From contig SCKJ01000010.1 of the NCBI GenBank assembly GCA_004124875.1, positions 27,243 to 91,242 of the forward strand: a stretch of 64,000 bases of DNA, given 5' to 3'. Both the position numbers and the translations under genes were made by a program. Position 1 is the stretch's first letter. The number at the start of each line of letters is the position of its first letter. This document shows positions 42,641 through 52,369 of the stretch, in pieces. Source of the DNA: Fidelibacterota bacterium. GTDB taxonomy: Bacteria; Fidelibacterota; Marinisomatia; SCGC-AAA003-L08; TS1B11. Below the pieces are notes generated by a model that saw nothing but the letters and a program-made list of their open reading frames with translations, had not been told where the DNA came from and did not search any database.

Positions 42641-43840
42641 ATGGGCTCAATAATGGCACAGCAGCGCGTTTATCTGGATAACCATGCCACCACGCCAGTT
42701 GATCCTCGCATTTTCAATGCCATGGCCCCATTCTTCACGGAGATATACGGCAATCCTGCCAGTAAAAATCATTCCTTTGGCTCGGAGGCAAAAGATGCGG
42801 TCGATGCTGCCCGCCGGCAGATAGCAGGTTTGATCGGAGCACAGCCGAAGGAAATTATCATCACCAGCGGCGCAACCGAATCGAATAATCTGGCCATCAA
42901 AGGTGTTGCAGAGGCGGCAGCGGCCGGCGGCGTTGCTGAACGCAACCATATCGTCACCTTGACCACCGAGCACAAAGCCGTGTTGGATCCGTGCCAACGG
43001 CTTGAACTCAGCAGATTTGCGGTTACCTATCTAAAGGTCCAGGAAAACGGTCTGGTCAACATGGATGAACTCTATACCGCCACCCACGAGAAGACCCTGC
43101 TGGTCAGCGTTATGCATGCCAACAACGAGATCGGCGTCATTCAGCCCATGGCAGAGATTGGCGCGTTCTGCCGGCAAAATGGTATCGTTTTCCATGTCGA
43201 CGCCGCCCAATCCATTGGCAAGATTCCAGTGGATGTCACGGCCATGAACATTGACCTGCTTTCCATATCCGCGCATAAGATCTATGGTCCCAAGGGCATC
43301 GGCGCCCTGTTTGTCCGCAGTGGGAAACCACGTCTGGAACTTCGGCCCCAAATGGATGGCGGCGGTCACGAGCGCGGGTTTCGCTCGGGCACATTGCCCA
43401 CTCCACTGATCGTCGGGTTGGGGCTGGCCTGCGAACTCGCCGGCGGCGAGATGGCATCGGAAGCCGCTGCCTTGGGAGGTCTGCGCCAAAAGCTGCTGGA
43501 TGGCATCATGGCCGGATTGGACCATGTGACCATCAATGGAGATATGGAGCAACGCCTCCCGGGTAATCTCAATCTCACTTTCAAGGATGTAGAGGCCGAA
43601 TCACTGCTGCAACGCATCCCCCATATCGCGCTGAGCACCGGTTCGGCCTGCACCACGGCCAACCTGGAACCATCGCACGTCCTTAAAGCATTGGGGCTGC
43701 GTCATGAAGCTGCCCTCTCCTCGGTAAGATTTGGTCTCGGTCGTTTTACGACGGAGGAAGAGGTGGAAACAGTTGTCGAGGCCGTGGTGCAGGCCGTTAC
43801 ATCTCTGCGGGCATCAGCCTTGATAAGTAATATTTCCTGA
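42641..43840 (+). CDS. Cysteine desulfurase (IscS/NifS family)
   Basis: A 399-residue PLP enzyme that takes sulfur from cysteine. It has VYLDNHATTPVDPR at the start, TSGATESNNLAIKG, the PLP lysine in SISAHKIYGPKG, RSGTLPTPLIVGLG and the persulfide cysteine in STGSACTTANLEPSHVL. The normal length and motifs suggest an active enzyme. It follows moaA by 18 bases. Since CO dehydrogenase and related enzymes need sulfur on their Mo centre, a dedicated role in cofactor sulfuration is likely; general Fe-S supply is the alternative. It could start at ATG 42641 or 42653. Confidence 0.92.
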   Translation: MGSIMAQQRVYLDNHATTPVDPRIFNAMAPFFTEIYGNPASKNHSFGSEAKDAVDAARRQIAGLIGAQPKEIIITSGATESNNLAIKGVAEAAAAGGVAERNHIVTLTTEHKAVLDPCQRLELSRFAVTYLKVQENGLVNMDELYTATHEKTLLVSVMHANNEIGVIQPMAEIGAFCRQNGIVFHVDAAQSIGKIPVDVTAMNIDLLSISAHKIYGPKGIGALFVRSGKPRLELRPQMDGGGHERGFRSGTLPTPLIVGLGLACELAGGEMASEAAALGGLRQKLLDGIMAGLDHVTINGDMEQRLPGNLNLTFKDVEAESLLQRIPHIALSTGSACTTANLEPSHVLKALGLRHEAALSSVRFGLGRFTTEEEVETVVEAVVQAVTSLRASALISNIS

Positions 43841-43893
43841 CAAGATTTTCCCATATTTTGCCGGGGAAAAACCAGCGTACGGCTGAGGGGACC

Positions 43894-44484
43894 CTATACC
43901 CACCCAAACCGTATCAGCGACCGGTTCACCCGCCAGGCAAACAGGGCGGCCAGGCCAATGAGGGTAACATTGAGCGCGCCACTGAAGGTGCCATAAACCT
44001 GCAGCCCGAGAATGATGACTGTAATCACCAGAAAAAGGCAGAACGTGGCCAACTGCTTCCTGCGCACGCGGTACGGCTTGAGTTGCGCGCCAAAATCATC
44101 CGGTATGGGACTGTCGCCGTCAATGGTCGACATCAACGCTTCAATCTTTGGTTGCAGCACCAGATGCACATAGGTGAGGATGCCGGTCAGCACGACCAGC
44201 AGCACGGTTTTCGACAGGAGGATGCCGTTGGTCAGCAATGAAGCGAGTCCGCTGGGACCCACCACCAGCAGCAGCACGCCCGAGACAAACACTGAGGCCT
44301 GAAAGACAAAGCATCGCACCGCGCCGCGACGGATAATGTTTTCAAAATAGCGGTCGGTAGCGTAGACGAATGTGGCGCCCATTTGGGCCCGCTCATTCAC
44401 CACAATCAGGTTGAACAAGGGGATGGACATAAACACGAAGCTCATGATGTGCCAGAATTTGAGTAGCTGGTAAAAATCGCTCAT
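43894..44484 (-). CDS. DUF2269-like four-TM membrane protein
   Basis: A protein of 196 residues with about four membrane helices (LLKFWHIMSFVFMSIPLFNL, CFVFQASVFVSGVLLLVVG, LSKTVLLVVLTGILTYVHLV, LATFCLFLVITVIILGLQVYG) and a conserved-looking His in the first. It resembles small integral membrane proteins of the DUF2269 kind. I chose the ATG at 44484 with AAGGGA upstream; a GTG lies three bases earlier. It is the last gene of the cox operon, 32 bases after the XdhC-YHS gene, so it may serve membrane attachment or electron transfer, but this is not proven. Confidence 0.7.
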   Translation of the reverse strand: MSDFYQLLKFWHIMSFVFMSIPLFNLIVVNERAQMGATFVYATDRYFENIIRRGAVRCFVFQASVFVSGVLLLVVGPSGLASLLTNGILLSKTVLLVVLTGILTYVHLVLQPKIEALMSTIDGDSPIPDDFGAQLKPYRVRRKQLATFCLFLVITVIILGLQVYGTFSGALNVTLIGLAALFAWRVNRSLIRFGWV

Positions 44485-44515
44485 CACCTAATCCCTTGAT
44501 TACGGCGCGAGCGGC

Positions 44516-45493
44516 TTAAGCTTCTGCCGCCACGGCATATTTTTCCGGCTCCTGTTCAAATGTTTCCAGGCAGTAAAGAGAGCAAAAATGATAGGTTGTG
44601 CCCTGGTACTCGCTGGTGCCGGCTGCTGTCCTGGGATCAATGATCATTTCACAGACCGGATCCTTAACTTTTTCAGCGTCCGCTTCAGGCTTCGACTGTG
44701 CAGCTGTATGGGCCATATTTCCCGTCCTTGATGCCTGGATAATTTCCGCCAGCACACTCACTGCGATTTCCGCCGGCGTTTCCGCTTTGATATCCAGTCC
44801 GGCCGGCACTTTAATACGTTTGAGCGCCTCGCCGGATACCCCTCGCTTCTCAAGACTCTCAAAAAGTTTGGCGGCTTTTCGGCTGCTGGTGACCATCGTT
44901 ATATATTTTGCTTCAGACGCAATAGCCCCCTGCAGCGCGCGGGCATCGCCGCTGCCCTGCGTCGCCACCACGGCCACCGAGCGAAGGTTTGCGTCGACCT
45001 TTGGGACGTCATCGAAATTATCGATAATCGAGACCCCTTCGGGCACATCGCCCGATACAATGCCGGGGGCCAAAAGGGTGATATCGTAATCAAGCTCACT
45101 GGCCAGTTTTACCAGGGAAAGGCCGACTTCGCTCGCTCCGAAAACGAGCATTTTTGTTTTGGGGAGTACCGGCTCGATATGCACTTCCAGGGTCCCTCCG
45201 CTTTCACATTTCATGGCCAAAATTTTTACAGAGTCATTCGGTGAAGGTACCACATCGGGACTTAATCTGATCAGCCGTACCTGTCCTGTCTGCATGCATT
45301 CCAGCGCCTCCTCGATTACGACTTCCTGGGCGCAGCCACCCCCGATCCAACCGATCAATTCTCCCTCTGAGGTGATAATGGCTTTGGCGCCAGGCTTGGC
45401 CGATGTAGGGGCCACGGCCCCCACCACCGTAGCGATGGCAAACGGTTTTCCCGCATTGCGATGTTGGCTTGCTGTTTCCAGCCAGTGAATCAT
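44516..45493 (-). CDS. XdhC/CoxI-family maturation protein fused to a YHS domain
   Basis: A 325-residue protein. Residues 1-255 are XdhC/CoxI-like: the N-terminal domain has FAIATVVGAVAPTSAKPGAKA and GWIGGGCAQEVVIEEAL, and the C-terminal Rossmann domain has MLVFGASEVGLSLVKLASEL and an ITMVTSSRKAAKLFESL segment. XdhC inserts the sulfurated Mo cofactor into xanthine dehydrogenase-type enzymes. Residues 275-320 form a YHS domain (KDPVCEMIIDP, FCSLYCLETFEQEP), normally a metal-binding module for copper or similar ions. A YHS tail on XdhC would fit copper handling for the Mo-Cu centre; that link is inference. It lies 42 bases after coxG. Confidence 0.88.
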   Translation of the reverse strand: MIHWLETASQHRNAGKPFAIATVVGAVAPTSAKPGAKAIITSEGELIGWIGGGCAQEVVIEEALECMQTGQVRLIRLSPDVVPSPNDSVKILAMKCESGGTLEVHIEPVLPKTKMLVFGASEVGLSLVKLASELDYDITLLAPGIVSGDVPEGVSIIDNFDDVPKVDANLRSVAVVATQGSGDARALQGAIASEAKYITMVTSSRKAAKLFESLEKRGVSGEALKRIKVPAGLDIKAETPAEIAVSVLAEIIQASRTGNMAHTAAQSKPEADAEKVKDPVCEMIIDPRTAAGTSEYQGTTYHFCSLYCLETFEQEPEKYAVAAEA

Positions 45494-45535
45494 TGCGTAG
45501 TCCTAAAGATGGGAGGCAGCCGAAATGAAGAGATC

Positions 45536-46135
45536 TTAGCCGTCACCGTCAGAAGATTCGCCTCCCAGACCCATTTTACTGCGTGCGCTGGAGACGCCTC
45601 TGCTAAGCACACCCTTGATGGCTGTTGCGGCGACAGACATACCTGCTACCGGTTTGGCGGCGACTACCTCTTGAGCCCCGTCGCCTTCAAGCCGGCTTTT
45701 TACGTTGAGGGTAAATTGATCAAACATCATGTTGGAGACATCTTCAACCATGCGTGAACCGAACTGTGCCAACATGCCTGTGATGGTCACCGTGGATTCA
45801 CCTTTTACTTCGGTGATGTTGTCGTCAATGGAGGTTAAGGTGCCGGTCATTTCCATCGTGGCTCCGCCCTTACCCTTAACGTCCGTCCCTTTGCCTTGAA
45901 TATGCATCCGATGATTGGCGGCATCGAGATGGGCGACTTTTACCTCGCCCTTATAGCTCGATTTGATCGGTCCGACTTTCACTGAAATCAGCACGCTGTG
46001 GCGATTCTCGTCGAGCGCTTCACCCAGTTCTGCGCCCGGCACGCAAGGTGTCACCTGCTCGATATCGGAGAGAAACTCCCATACCTTGCTGATCGGGGCG
46101 GCAACCTGAAAAGACTTTGACATCTCCACCTTCAT
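45536..46135 (-). CDS. coxG: CoxG-type SRPBCC protein
   Basis: A 199-residue SRPBCC-fold protein of the CO dehydrogenase subunit G family: KSFQVAAPISKVWEFLSD, VTPCVPGAELGE, IKSSYKGEVKVAHLDA and the TMEMTGTLTSIDDNITEVKG strands. The tail from about residue 150 is Ala/Gly/Ser rich. CoxG helps anchor CO dehydrogenase to the inner face of the membrane and link it to respiration. It follows coxL by 30 bases in the same operon. The family is secure; the anchoring function is taken from Oligotropha-type systems. Confidence 0.9.
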   Translation of the reverse strand: MKVEMSKSFQVAAPISKVWEFLSDIEQVTPCVPGAELGEALDENRHSVLISVKVGPIKSSYKGEVKVAHLDAANHRMHIQGKGTDVKGKGGATMEMTGTLTSIDDNITEVKGESTVTITGMLAQFGSRMVEDVSNMMFDQFTLNVKSRLEGDGAQEVVAAKPVAGMSVAATAIKGVLSRGVSSARSKMGLGGESSDGDG

Positions 46136-46165
46136 GGCATCATCTCTGGCCGGGACAGCGTCGCC

Positions 46166-48523
46166 TCAAAGGCCGTTAATTGCCCGCCAGACCTTTTCCG
46201 GCGTGATGGGAATTTCCATATGGCGCACACCGAGATGGGACAAAGCGTCCACTATCGCATTGACAATCGCGGGCGGCGCTCCCACCGTGGCGGATTCGCC
46301 CACCCCTTTGGCCCCGATAGGATGATGGGGAGAGGGCGTGGTGGTCTTGCCGGTTTCCCAATTGGGCGTCTCCATTGCGGTCGGCATGAGGTACTCCATA
46401 AAACTGCCGCCATAGATATTCCCCTCCTCATCGTAGGAGATTTCCTCCATGAGAACGGGCGCCATCCCCATGGTCAGGCCGCCATGAATCTGGCCTTCAA
46501 CAATCATGGGATTGATAATATTGCCGCAATCATCAACGGCGACAAACCGTCGAATCTTCACCTCCCCGGTGCCGGAGTCGATATCGACCACGCAGATGTA
46601 ACTGCCGAACGGGAAGGTCAAATTCGGCGGGTCGTAGTACGAAACGGCCTCGAGCCCCGCCTCCAACCCCTGGGGGTGGTTGGTGTAGGCCGCAAAGGCG
46701 ATTTCCTGAATCGTTTTGACCTTGTCCGGAACGCCCTTTACAAAGAACTTGCCGGGTTCCCATTCGAGATCGTCCTCGTTCACTTCCAACAGATAAGCGG
46801 CAATTTTCCTGGCCTTATCCCTGATTTTCCGGCTGGCTAAGGCAGTGGCTGCCCCGGCCACCGGCGTACTCCGGCTGGCATAGGTGCCCAGGCCATATGG
46901 GGCCGTGTCCGTGTCACCCTCCTCAACCTTGATATCTTTGACGGGAATGCCCAGCTCCTCGGCCACAATCTGGCCAAAAGTCGTCTCATGGCCTTGGCCC
47001 TGGGACTTCACGCCGAGACGGACAATGACTTTTCCGGTCGGATGGACGCGAATCTCCGCACTGTCGAACATCTTGAGACCGAGAATATCAAAGTGTTTGG
47101 AGGGCCCGGCTCCCACGACCTCAGTAAAGCTGGATATGCCGATACCCATCAATTCTCCGCGCTCCCGTTTCTCCTTTTGCTCCTTCAGCAGATCCTCATA
47201 ACCGATCATCTCCATGGCCAGCTTAAGGGCGCCGGCGTAGTTACCGCTGTCATATTCCCACCCCGTAACAGTCTTGTACGGGAACTGCTCAGGCTTGATG
47301 AAGTTCTTGAATCGAAGGGCGGCCGGGTCCATGTCGATTTCGTCCGCGAGCATATCGACGAGCCGCTCAATAGCGTGCACTGCCTCGGTTACCCGGAAAG
47401 AACAGCGATAGGCAATCCCACCAGGCGGCTTATTCGTGTAGACGCCATCCACCTCGCAAAACGCCTGCTCGAACGGATACGAGCCGGTCATAACGGAAAA
47501 CATCCCCGCCGGCCATTTGGCTGGATTGCAAGCGGCGTCCGTGTAACCGTGATCAGCGATGGTCTTGATGCGCAAAGCTTTCATCGTGCCATCTTTGTCG
47601 GCGGCCAACTCGGCATGCATATGGTAGTCGCGGGCAAATGAGTCGGCCTGGAGATTTTCGCGCCTGTTCTCAATCCATTTAATAGGCGACCCAGTCACCA
47701 CTGTAGCAGCTATGGCGATGACATAGCCCGGATAGATCGGCACCTTACCGCCAAAGCCCCCGCCGATGTCAGGCGAAATGATGCGGATTTTCTCTTCGCT
47801 TAGACCGACGTGTCCTGCTACCAGGGCAAATACCGTGCGGTGGGCGTGGGGCGCCTGGCTTGTCATCCAGCATGTGAGCTGGCCCTCAACCGAATCGAAT
47901 TCGGCCACGATACCGCAGGTCTCAATGGAAGCCACGTGTATCCGGGGAATGTAGATATCCTGCGTGATGGTGACTTCCGCATCCTTAAAGGCTTGGTCCG
48001 TGGCAGCTTTATCTCCAGCCTCCCAGTGAAAGATGCGATTATCCTTCTGGCCTTCTTTATCGGTACGCAGCACAGGGGCGCCCGGCTCCAGCGCCTTGAA
48101 GGGATCGATGACAACCTCGAGAGGCTCGTACTCCACTTCGACCAGCTCCACGCCGTCTGCCGCCGCATACCGGCTGGTGGCGATGACCGCTGCCACCTCC
48201 TGGGCCTGGTACATGACTTTGTCAATCGGCAATACCATCTGGGTGTCGGACATGAGTGTCGGCATCCAATGCAGGTTGTACTCCTTGAGAGTTTCACCGG
48301 TGATAACTGCGGCAACTCCCGGATGGGCCAGGGCCTTTTCGGAGTTGATGCTTATTATTTTTGCGTGGGCATAGGGAGAGCGGACAATGGCCATATACAG
48401 CATCCCCGGCCGCACCACGTCATCCACATAATTGCCTCGTCCGCGAATAAATCTGGGGTCTTCCTTGCGCTTGACGGAATGTCCCATGCCCCCGATTTCT
48501 GCCGAAGTTTTTAGCTCTGTCAT
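46166..48523 (-). CDS. coxL: Aerobic carbon monoxide dehydrogenase large subunit, form I
   Basis: A 785-residue molybdenum hydroxylase. The decisive motif is AYRCSFR (Cys at residue 374), the form I CO dehydrogenase signature whose cysteine binds the copper of the Mo-S-Cu centre. Related xanthine dehydrogenases and form II proteins lack this cysteine motif. Other family segments are VKRKEDPRFIRGRGNYVDD, GGGFGGKVPIYPGY, KSQGQGHETTFGQIVAEEL, DDCGNIINPMIVEGQIHGG and GAKGVGESATVGAPPA. AGGAG precedes the ATG. It lies in the order coxM-coxS-coxL and would oxidise CO to CO2 with electrons going to respiration. Confidence 0.96.
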   Translation of the reverse strand: MTELKTSAEIGGMGHSVKRKEDPRFIRGRGNYVDDVVRPGMLYMAIVRSPYAHAKIISINSEKALAHPGVAAVITGETLKEYNLHWMPTLMSDTQMVLPIDKVMYQAQEVAAVIATSRYAAADGVELVEVEYEPLEVVIDPFKALEPGAPVLRTDKEGQKDNRIFHWEAGDKAATDQAFKDAEVTITQDIYIPRIHVASIETCGIVAEFDSVEGQLTCWMTSQAPHAHRTVFALVAGHVGLSEEKIRIISPDIGGGFGGKVPIYPGYVIAIAATVVTGSPIKWIENRRENLQADSFARDYHMHAELAADKDGTMKALRIKTIADHGYTDAACNPAKWPAGMFSVMTGSYPFEQAFCEVDGVYTNKPPGGIAYRCSFRVTEAVHAIERLVDMLADEIDMDPAALRFKNFIKPEQFPYKTVTGWEYDSGNYAGALKLAMEMIGYEDLLKEQKEKRERGELMGIGISSFTEVVGAGPSKHFDILGLKMFDSAEIRVHPTGKVIVRLGVKSQGQGHETTFGQIVAEELGIPVKDIKVEEGDTDTAPYGLGTYASRSTPVAGAATALASRKIRDKARKIAAYLLEVNEDDLEWEPGKFFVKGVPDKVKTIQEIAFAAYTNHPQGLEAGLEAVSYYDPPNLTFPFGSYICVVDIDSGTGEVKIRRFVAVDDCGNIINPMIVEGQIHGGLTMGMAPVLMEEISYDEEGNIYGGSFMEYLMPTAMETPNWETGKTTTPSPHHPIGAKGVGESATVGAPPAIVNAIVDALSHLGVRHMEIPITPEKVWRAINGL

Positions 48524-48555
48524 GTTGATTCTCCTGAACGGTTTATTTTCGCGGG

Positions 48556-49023
48556 TTAGATTTTAGCGGCGGCATACTGAACCGCTTTCACAATGTTCAC
48601 ATAGCCCGTGCAGCGGCACAGGTTGCCTGAAATGCCTATCCGGATCTCCTCCTCAGTGGGGTTGCTGTTTTCCTGCAGCAAGGCCTTGCTTGACATGATC
48701 ATGCCGGGCGTACAGAAACCGCATTGCAAGCCGTGCTCTTCCATAAAGCCTTCCTGCAACGGATGCAACTCCCCATTGGTTGTCATGCCCTCGATGGTCT
48801 GCACTTCCTTGCCCGCGGCCTGGACCGCAAACACCGTGCACGATTTTACAGCCTTGCCATCAAGGATAACCGTGCAAGCGCCACAGTGGCTCGTATCGCA
48901 TCCGATATGGGTGCCCGTGAGGCCAAGATCCTCGCGAATAAAATGTACCAGCAGCAGCCGGGCCTCAACTTCTCCCGTTTGCTCTGCTCCATTCACCTTA
49001 ATGCTGATCGATTGAGTTCCCAT
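48556..49023 (-). CDS. coxS: Carbon monoxide dehydrogenase small (2Fe-2S) subunit
   Basis: A 155-residue subunit with two [2Fe-2S] clusters. The plant-ferredoxin-type site is [15 protein letters not shown] and a later KSC; the α-helical site is CGFCTPGM and CRCTGY. The start AAGGAGGGAG is close to ideal, and the ATG lies one base after the coxM stop. It passes electrons from the Mo-Cu centre to the FAD in CoxM. The length is typical and all eight cysteines are present. Confidence 0.96.
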   Translation of the reverse strand: MGTQSISIKVNGAEQTGEVEARLLLVHFIREDLGLTGTHIGCDTSHCGACTVILDGKAVKSCTVFAVQAAGKEVQTIEGMTTNGELHPLQEGFMEEHGLQCGFCTPGMIMSSKALLQENSNPTEEEIRIGISGNLCRCTGYVNIVKAVQYAAAKI

Positions 49024-49024
49024 T

Positions 49025-49900
49025 TCAGCTCCCTCCTTCAGCGCGAGATTTGGCCTTGTAAAGAGCCCTTTTGGTCAGTACCTCAACGATCGCGCGTTTG
49101 TATTCTTCGGATCCACGGTGGTCGCTAATGGGCTGCGAGGCTTCACTCGCCAGGCGCCCGGCCGTGGCAATGTTGTCATCCGTCAGGGGGTTCCCCGTCA
49201 ATGCCTCTTCCGCCGCCTTGGCTCTCACCGGCGTGGGTCCCACATTCGTCAGGCCGATCCCGGCCTTCACGCAGTTTCCATCGGCATCGAGAGTCACAGT
49301 CGCGGCGACGGCGGCGATGGCAAAATCACCCACTTTACGCTCGAATTTAATATAGGCGCCGCCGCTGTTGGCCGGGGGCGTTGGAATCCGTATTTCAGTG
49401 AGGATTTCGTCCGCCCCGAGGGCGGTGGTCAGGGGGCCCAGGAAGAAATCATCAATGCCAATGGTGCGTGAGCCATTCGGCCCGGAGACCACCACCTCCG
49501 CTCCCAGGGCCAGCATGGTTGCGGGGTGATCATTGGCGGGATCGCCGTGGGCCAGGTTGCCACCGATGGTAGCCAGGTTGCGGACCAGGGGATCGGCGAT
49601 AACATGGGCCGTGTCGGATATGATCGGGTATTTCGAATGGATCAAATCCGATCGGTCCACTGCAGCCTCGCAGGTCAGAGCCCCGATGGTCAAATAGCCG
49701 TCAGACTCCCTGATATAATCCAAACCGTCGAGGCCACTGATATCTACCAGGTGCGCAGGTTCAGCCAACCGCAATTTCATCATCGGGATAAGACTGTGTC
49801 CTCCGCTTATTATTTTCGCGTCATCTCCCAGGGATGCCAGAAGAGCAACAGCCTCGTCCAGCGTACCGGGTCTGTGGTATTCAAAGGGGCCAGGAATCAT
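49025..49900 (-). CDS. coxM: Carbon monoxide dehydrogenase medium (FAD) subunit
   Basis: A protein of 291 residues that binds FAD. It has [17 protein letters not shown], the FAD motif [40 protein letters not shown] and the [13 protein letters not shown] segment. I chose the ATG at 49900, which has GGAGG seven bases upstream; the long frame from 50005 adds 35 residues unlike the family. It is the first gene of the minus-strand operon coxMSLG. Its start faces coxD across 330 bases. Confidence 0.95.
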   Translation of the reverse strand: MIPGPFEYHRPGTLDEAVALLASLGDDAKIISGGHSLIPMMKLRLAEPAHLVDISGLDGLDYIRESDGYLTIGALTCEAAVDRSDLIHSKYPIISDTAHVIADPLVRNLATIGGNLAHGDPANDHPATMLALGAEVVVSGPNGSRTIGIDDFFLGPLTTALGADEILTEIRIPTPPANSGGAYIKFERKVGDFAIAAVAATVTLDADGNCVKAGIGLTNVGPTPVRAKAAEEALTGNPLTDDNIATAGRLASEASQPISDHRGSEEYKRAIVEVLTKRALYKAKSRAEGGS

Positions 49901-50229
49901 TGGAAAACCTCCATGGGTCGAGAAACTGTCGGGGGTAGGACCCGGAACGGGACCGGGTGAGAATGTTTTGTGCAGGGAAGATATAAAAATTGGTAAGTTC
50001 TGCAATGCTCGCTTGCAACCGATCGCAGCATCACGTATCTCTCTTCAGACGCAGTGTCATTTTTTCGGTCTTTGACAGACGATACTCCCCTGACAGAGTT
50101 TTTCGTTGATTAACAGGGGTAGGTTTTACGAATATTAACGGCCAAAGTCAAGATGAATCTGGTGACACTCTTTGAGCCCGACTATTTTACTTTGTTCTGG
50201 GCCTAATGGAGCATAATTAGGATGATTGC
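49901..50229. other. Divergent intergenic region between coxM and coxD
   Basis: About 330 bases that should hold divergent promoters for both cox operons. TTGACA occurs at 50084-50089 on the plus strand without a good -10 box at normal spacing. No inverted repeat operator is obvious. The coxD start has AGGA eight bases upstream. Confidence 0.45.
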
Positions 50230-51147
50230 ATGAAAAAGGCGTTCGACTCCATCGACCTCATCATAGAGAACCTGAGCATCCATAATTATGTTGCTGACCG
50301 TCAATTAGCCACCGCTCTGTTCCTGGCCCTGAAAATGGAAAAGCCGCTCTTTCTGGAAGGCGAAGCGGGGGTGGGAAAAACTGAGGTGGCCAAGGTGGTC
50401 GCGAGTCTGCTGGAGACGGAATTGATTCGCCTCCAGTGCTATGAGGGCCTCGATGCCAGTAATGCCCTCTTCGAATGGAATTATGCCCGCCAGATACTCC
50501 AGATCAGGCTGCTGGAAGCAGCGCACGAAACGGACCAGGACAAGATTACCCAGGAAATATTCGGACCTGAATTCCTCATTCGCAGGCCACTGTTGCAGGC
50601 CATCGACCATCAACACGACCGACCACCCGTACTCCTTATAGATGAGCTGGATCGCGCCGACGAGGAATTTGAGGCCTTCCTGCTCGAGTTGCTTTCGGAT
50701 TTTCAGATAACGATTCCAGAAATCGGGACGATAAAGGCCAAACATAAACCGGTGGTCATCATTACTTCCAACCGTACCCGCGAGATTCACGATGCCGTAA
50801 AACGGCGTTGCTATTATCACTGGATTGACTACCCTTCGGCCCAGCGGGAACTGGCCATTGTCCAGCGCAAACTTCCCGGTATAGCCGCATCCCTCGGCGC
50901 CCAGATAGTTGCGTTTGTACAGTCGGCGCGTGAGGTGGAACTGTACAAACAACCTGGGGTTGCGGAGACACTGGATTGGGCCGAAGCGTTGGCGGCGCTG
51001 GGCACAACCGAGTTGAACACTGACGCGGTTGAGGCTACTCTGGGCGCCCTGCTCAAGTACCAGGATGATCTGATTAAAATGAGGGGCGACCTGGCCGGAA
51101 CTCTTGTTGACAGGGCCATCTCCGCCGCAAACAATGCGGGGGCATGA
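50230..51147 (+). CDS. coxD: MoxR-type AAA+ ATPase (CoxD)
   Basis: A 305-residue MoxR-family ATPase. Walker A is EGEAGVGKTEVAK, Walker B LLIDELDRADEEFEAF, then sensor-1 PVVIITSNRTREIHDAVKRRC. The family recognises its client via a partner VWA protein; CoxD has been shown in Oligotropha to work in sulfuration and copper insertion at the CO dehydrogenase active site. It is the first gene of the plus-strand maturation operon, followed by coxE after 13 bases. Length is normal. Confidence 0.93.
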   Translation: MKKAFDSIDLIIENLSIHNYVADRQLATALFLALKMEKPLFLEGEAGVGKTEVAKVVASLLETELIRLQCYEGLDASNALFEWNYARQILQIRLLEAAHETDQDKITQEIFGPEFLIRRPLLQAIDHQHDRPPVLLIDELDRADEEFEAFLLELLSDFQITIPEIGTIKAKHKPVVIITSNRTREIHDAVKRRCYYHWIDYPSAQRELAIVQRKLPGIAASLGAQIVAFVQSAREVELYKQPGVAETLDWAEALAALGTTELNTDAVEATLGALLKYQDDLIKMRGDLAGTLVDRAISAANNAGA

Positions 51148-51160
51148 TCGAGCCCTGAAA

Positions 51161-52369
51161 ATGTTTGAGCCTCACCATCTGACCACTTCTCTCGCTGAAA
51201 GCATCACCACCTTTGGCAGATTGCTCAGGTCCGGCGGCCTTAATGTGGGCACGGCCGAAATTATCAATGCCATCGAGGCCGTGGAGCTCGTGGGCATCAC
51301 GCAAAAGGAGGTCTTCAAATGGGCGCTTCAAGGCACCTTGATCACCCGGCACGAGAACCTTCCCTTGTTTGATTGGCTCTTTGATATCTTCTGGCAAGAC
51401 CCTGGCCGCACGGGCAAGGTGGCGGCGCTGCTCAAGCAACTGGCGGCTCGCCAGGCTCATACCGACACTCATGGTGAACCCACAGCTCAACGCCCCCAGC
51501 CCACTGGCCGGTCGAGCGCCAAAGGGTGGGGGAAATCGTCAGATGGCGATAGCGGTAATGGTGAATCTCCCGCTTCGGCCTATAGTGCGGATGAATCGTT
51601 GAAGCAGAAGAAATTTGAACAGTTTACCGAGGATGACATGCGTAGGGCCGTCGAGTTCCTGAAGCAGGCCAAGTTCAATTCAGGGCTGAGAACAACCCGC
51701 CGCTACGCCCCCGGACACAGACAGAAAAGGCTTGACCTCCAAAGGACGATCCGCAAGAATGCCCTGCAAAACAGGGATTTTATCAAATTGGCCTGGAAGC
51801 AGCGCAAAATGAAGCCGCGTCCGGTCGTCATATTATCGGATATAAGCGGGTCCATGGAGCGTTACAGCCGCATATTGCTGCACTTCATGCACACTCTGTC
51901 CCGCCAAATAAAGACTCTGGAAGCCTTCACTTTTGGCACCCGCCTGACCCGTATAACCCATCAGATAAGAAGCGGCGATATTGAGGTGGCCATGAGCCGG
52001 ATAACGGCCGATGTAAAGGATTGGGATGGCGGCACCCGCATCGGCGTATCGCTGGAGACATTCAACCGGTTCTGGGCCCGGCGCACGCTGGGCAATGGCG
52101 CCATCGTCATATTAATAAGCGACGGGTGGGACACAGGTGACAACAGTCTTCTGCAATCGGAAATGAAGCGCCTGCAGCGCAGCTGTCACCGGCTCATATG
52201 GCTTAATCCCAACCTCGGCTACGACACTTTTGAACCGCTGACCCGCGGCGTCCTCACGCTGCTCCCTTTTACGGATGAATTTCTGCCAGTGCACAATCTC
52301 CAAAGCTTACTCGACCTGAGCCGTGTGCTGGCGAAAATCGGCAGCCAAAATGTTGGCGGTTACGCGTGA
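51161..52369 (+). CDS. coxE: VWA-domain protein (CoxE)
   Basis: A protein of 402 residues of the CoxE family. It has an N-terminal helical region (ITTFGRLLRSGGLNVGTAEI), a charged, Ser-rich linker with a variable centre, and a von Willebrand A domain whose MIDAS motif is VILSDISGSMERYS, followed by EAFTFGTRLTRIT, DWDGGTRIGVSL and IVILISDGWDTGDN. I prefer the ATG at 51161; a longer frame from 51104 overlaps coxD. CoxE works with CoxD in active-site maturation. The stop overlaps the GTG of the next gene (GTGA). Confidence 0.92.
   Translation: MFEPHHLTTSLAESITTFGRLLRSGGLNVGTAEIINAIEAVELVGITQKEVFKWALQGTLITRHENLPLFDWLFDIFWQDPGRTGKVAALLKQLAARQAHTDTHGEPTAQRPQPTGRSSAKGWGKSSDGDSGNGESPASAYSADESLKQKKFEQFTEDDMRRAVEFLKQAKFNSGLRTTRRYAPGHRQKRLDLQRTIRKNALQNRDFIKLAWKQRKMKPRPVVILSDISGSMERYSRILLHFMHTLSRQIKTLEAFTFGTRLTRITHQIRSGDIEVAMSRITADVKDWDGGTRIGVSLETFNRFWARRTLGNGAIVILISDGWDTGDNSLLQSEMKRLQRSCHRLIWLNPNLGYDTFEPLTRGVLTLLPFTDEFLPVHNLQSLLDLSRVLAKIGSQNVGGYA

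Noticed and set aside
46220..48514. Several plus-strand frames of over 200 codons
   Set aside because: Antisense to coxL; high G+C at third positions keeps the opposite strand open.
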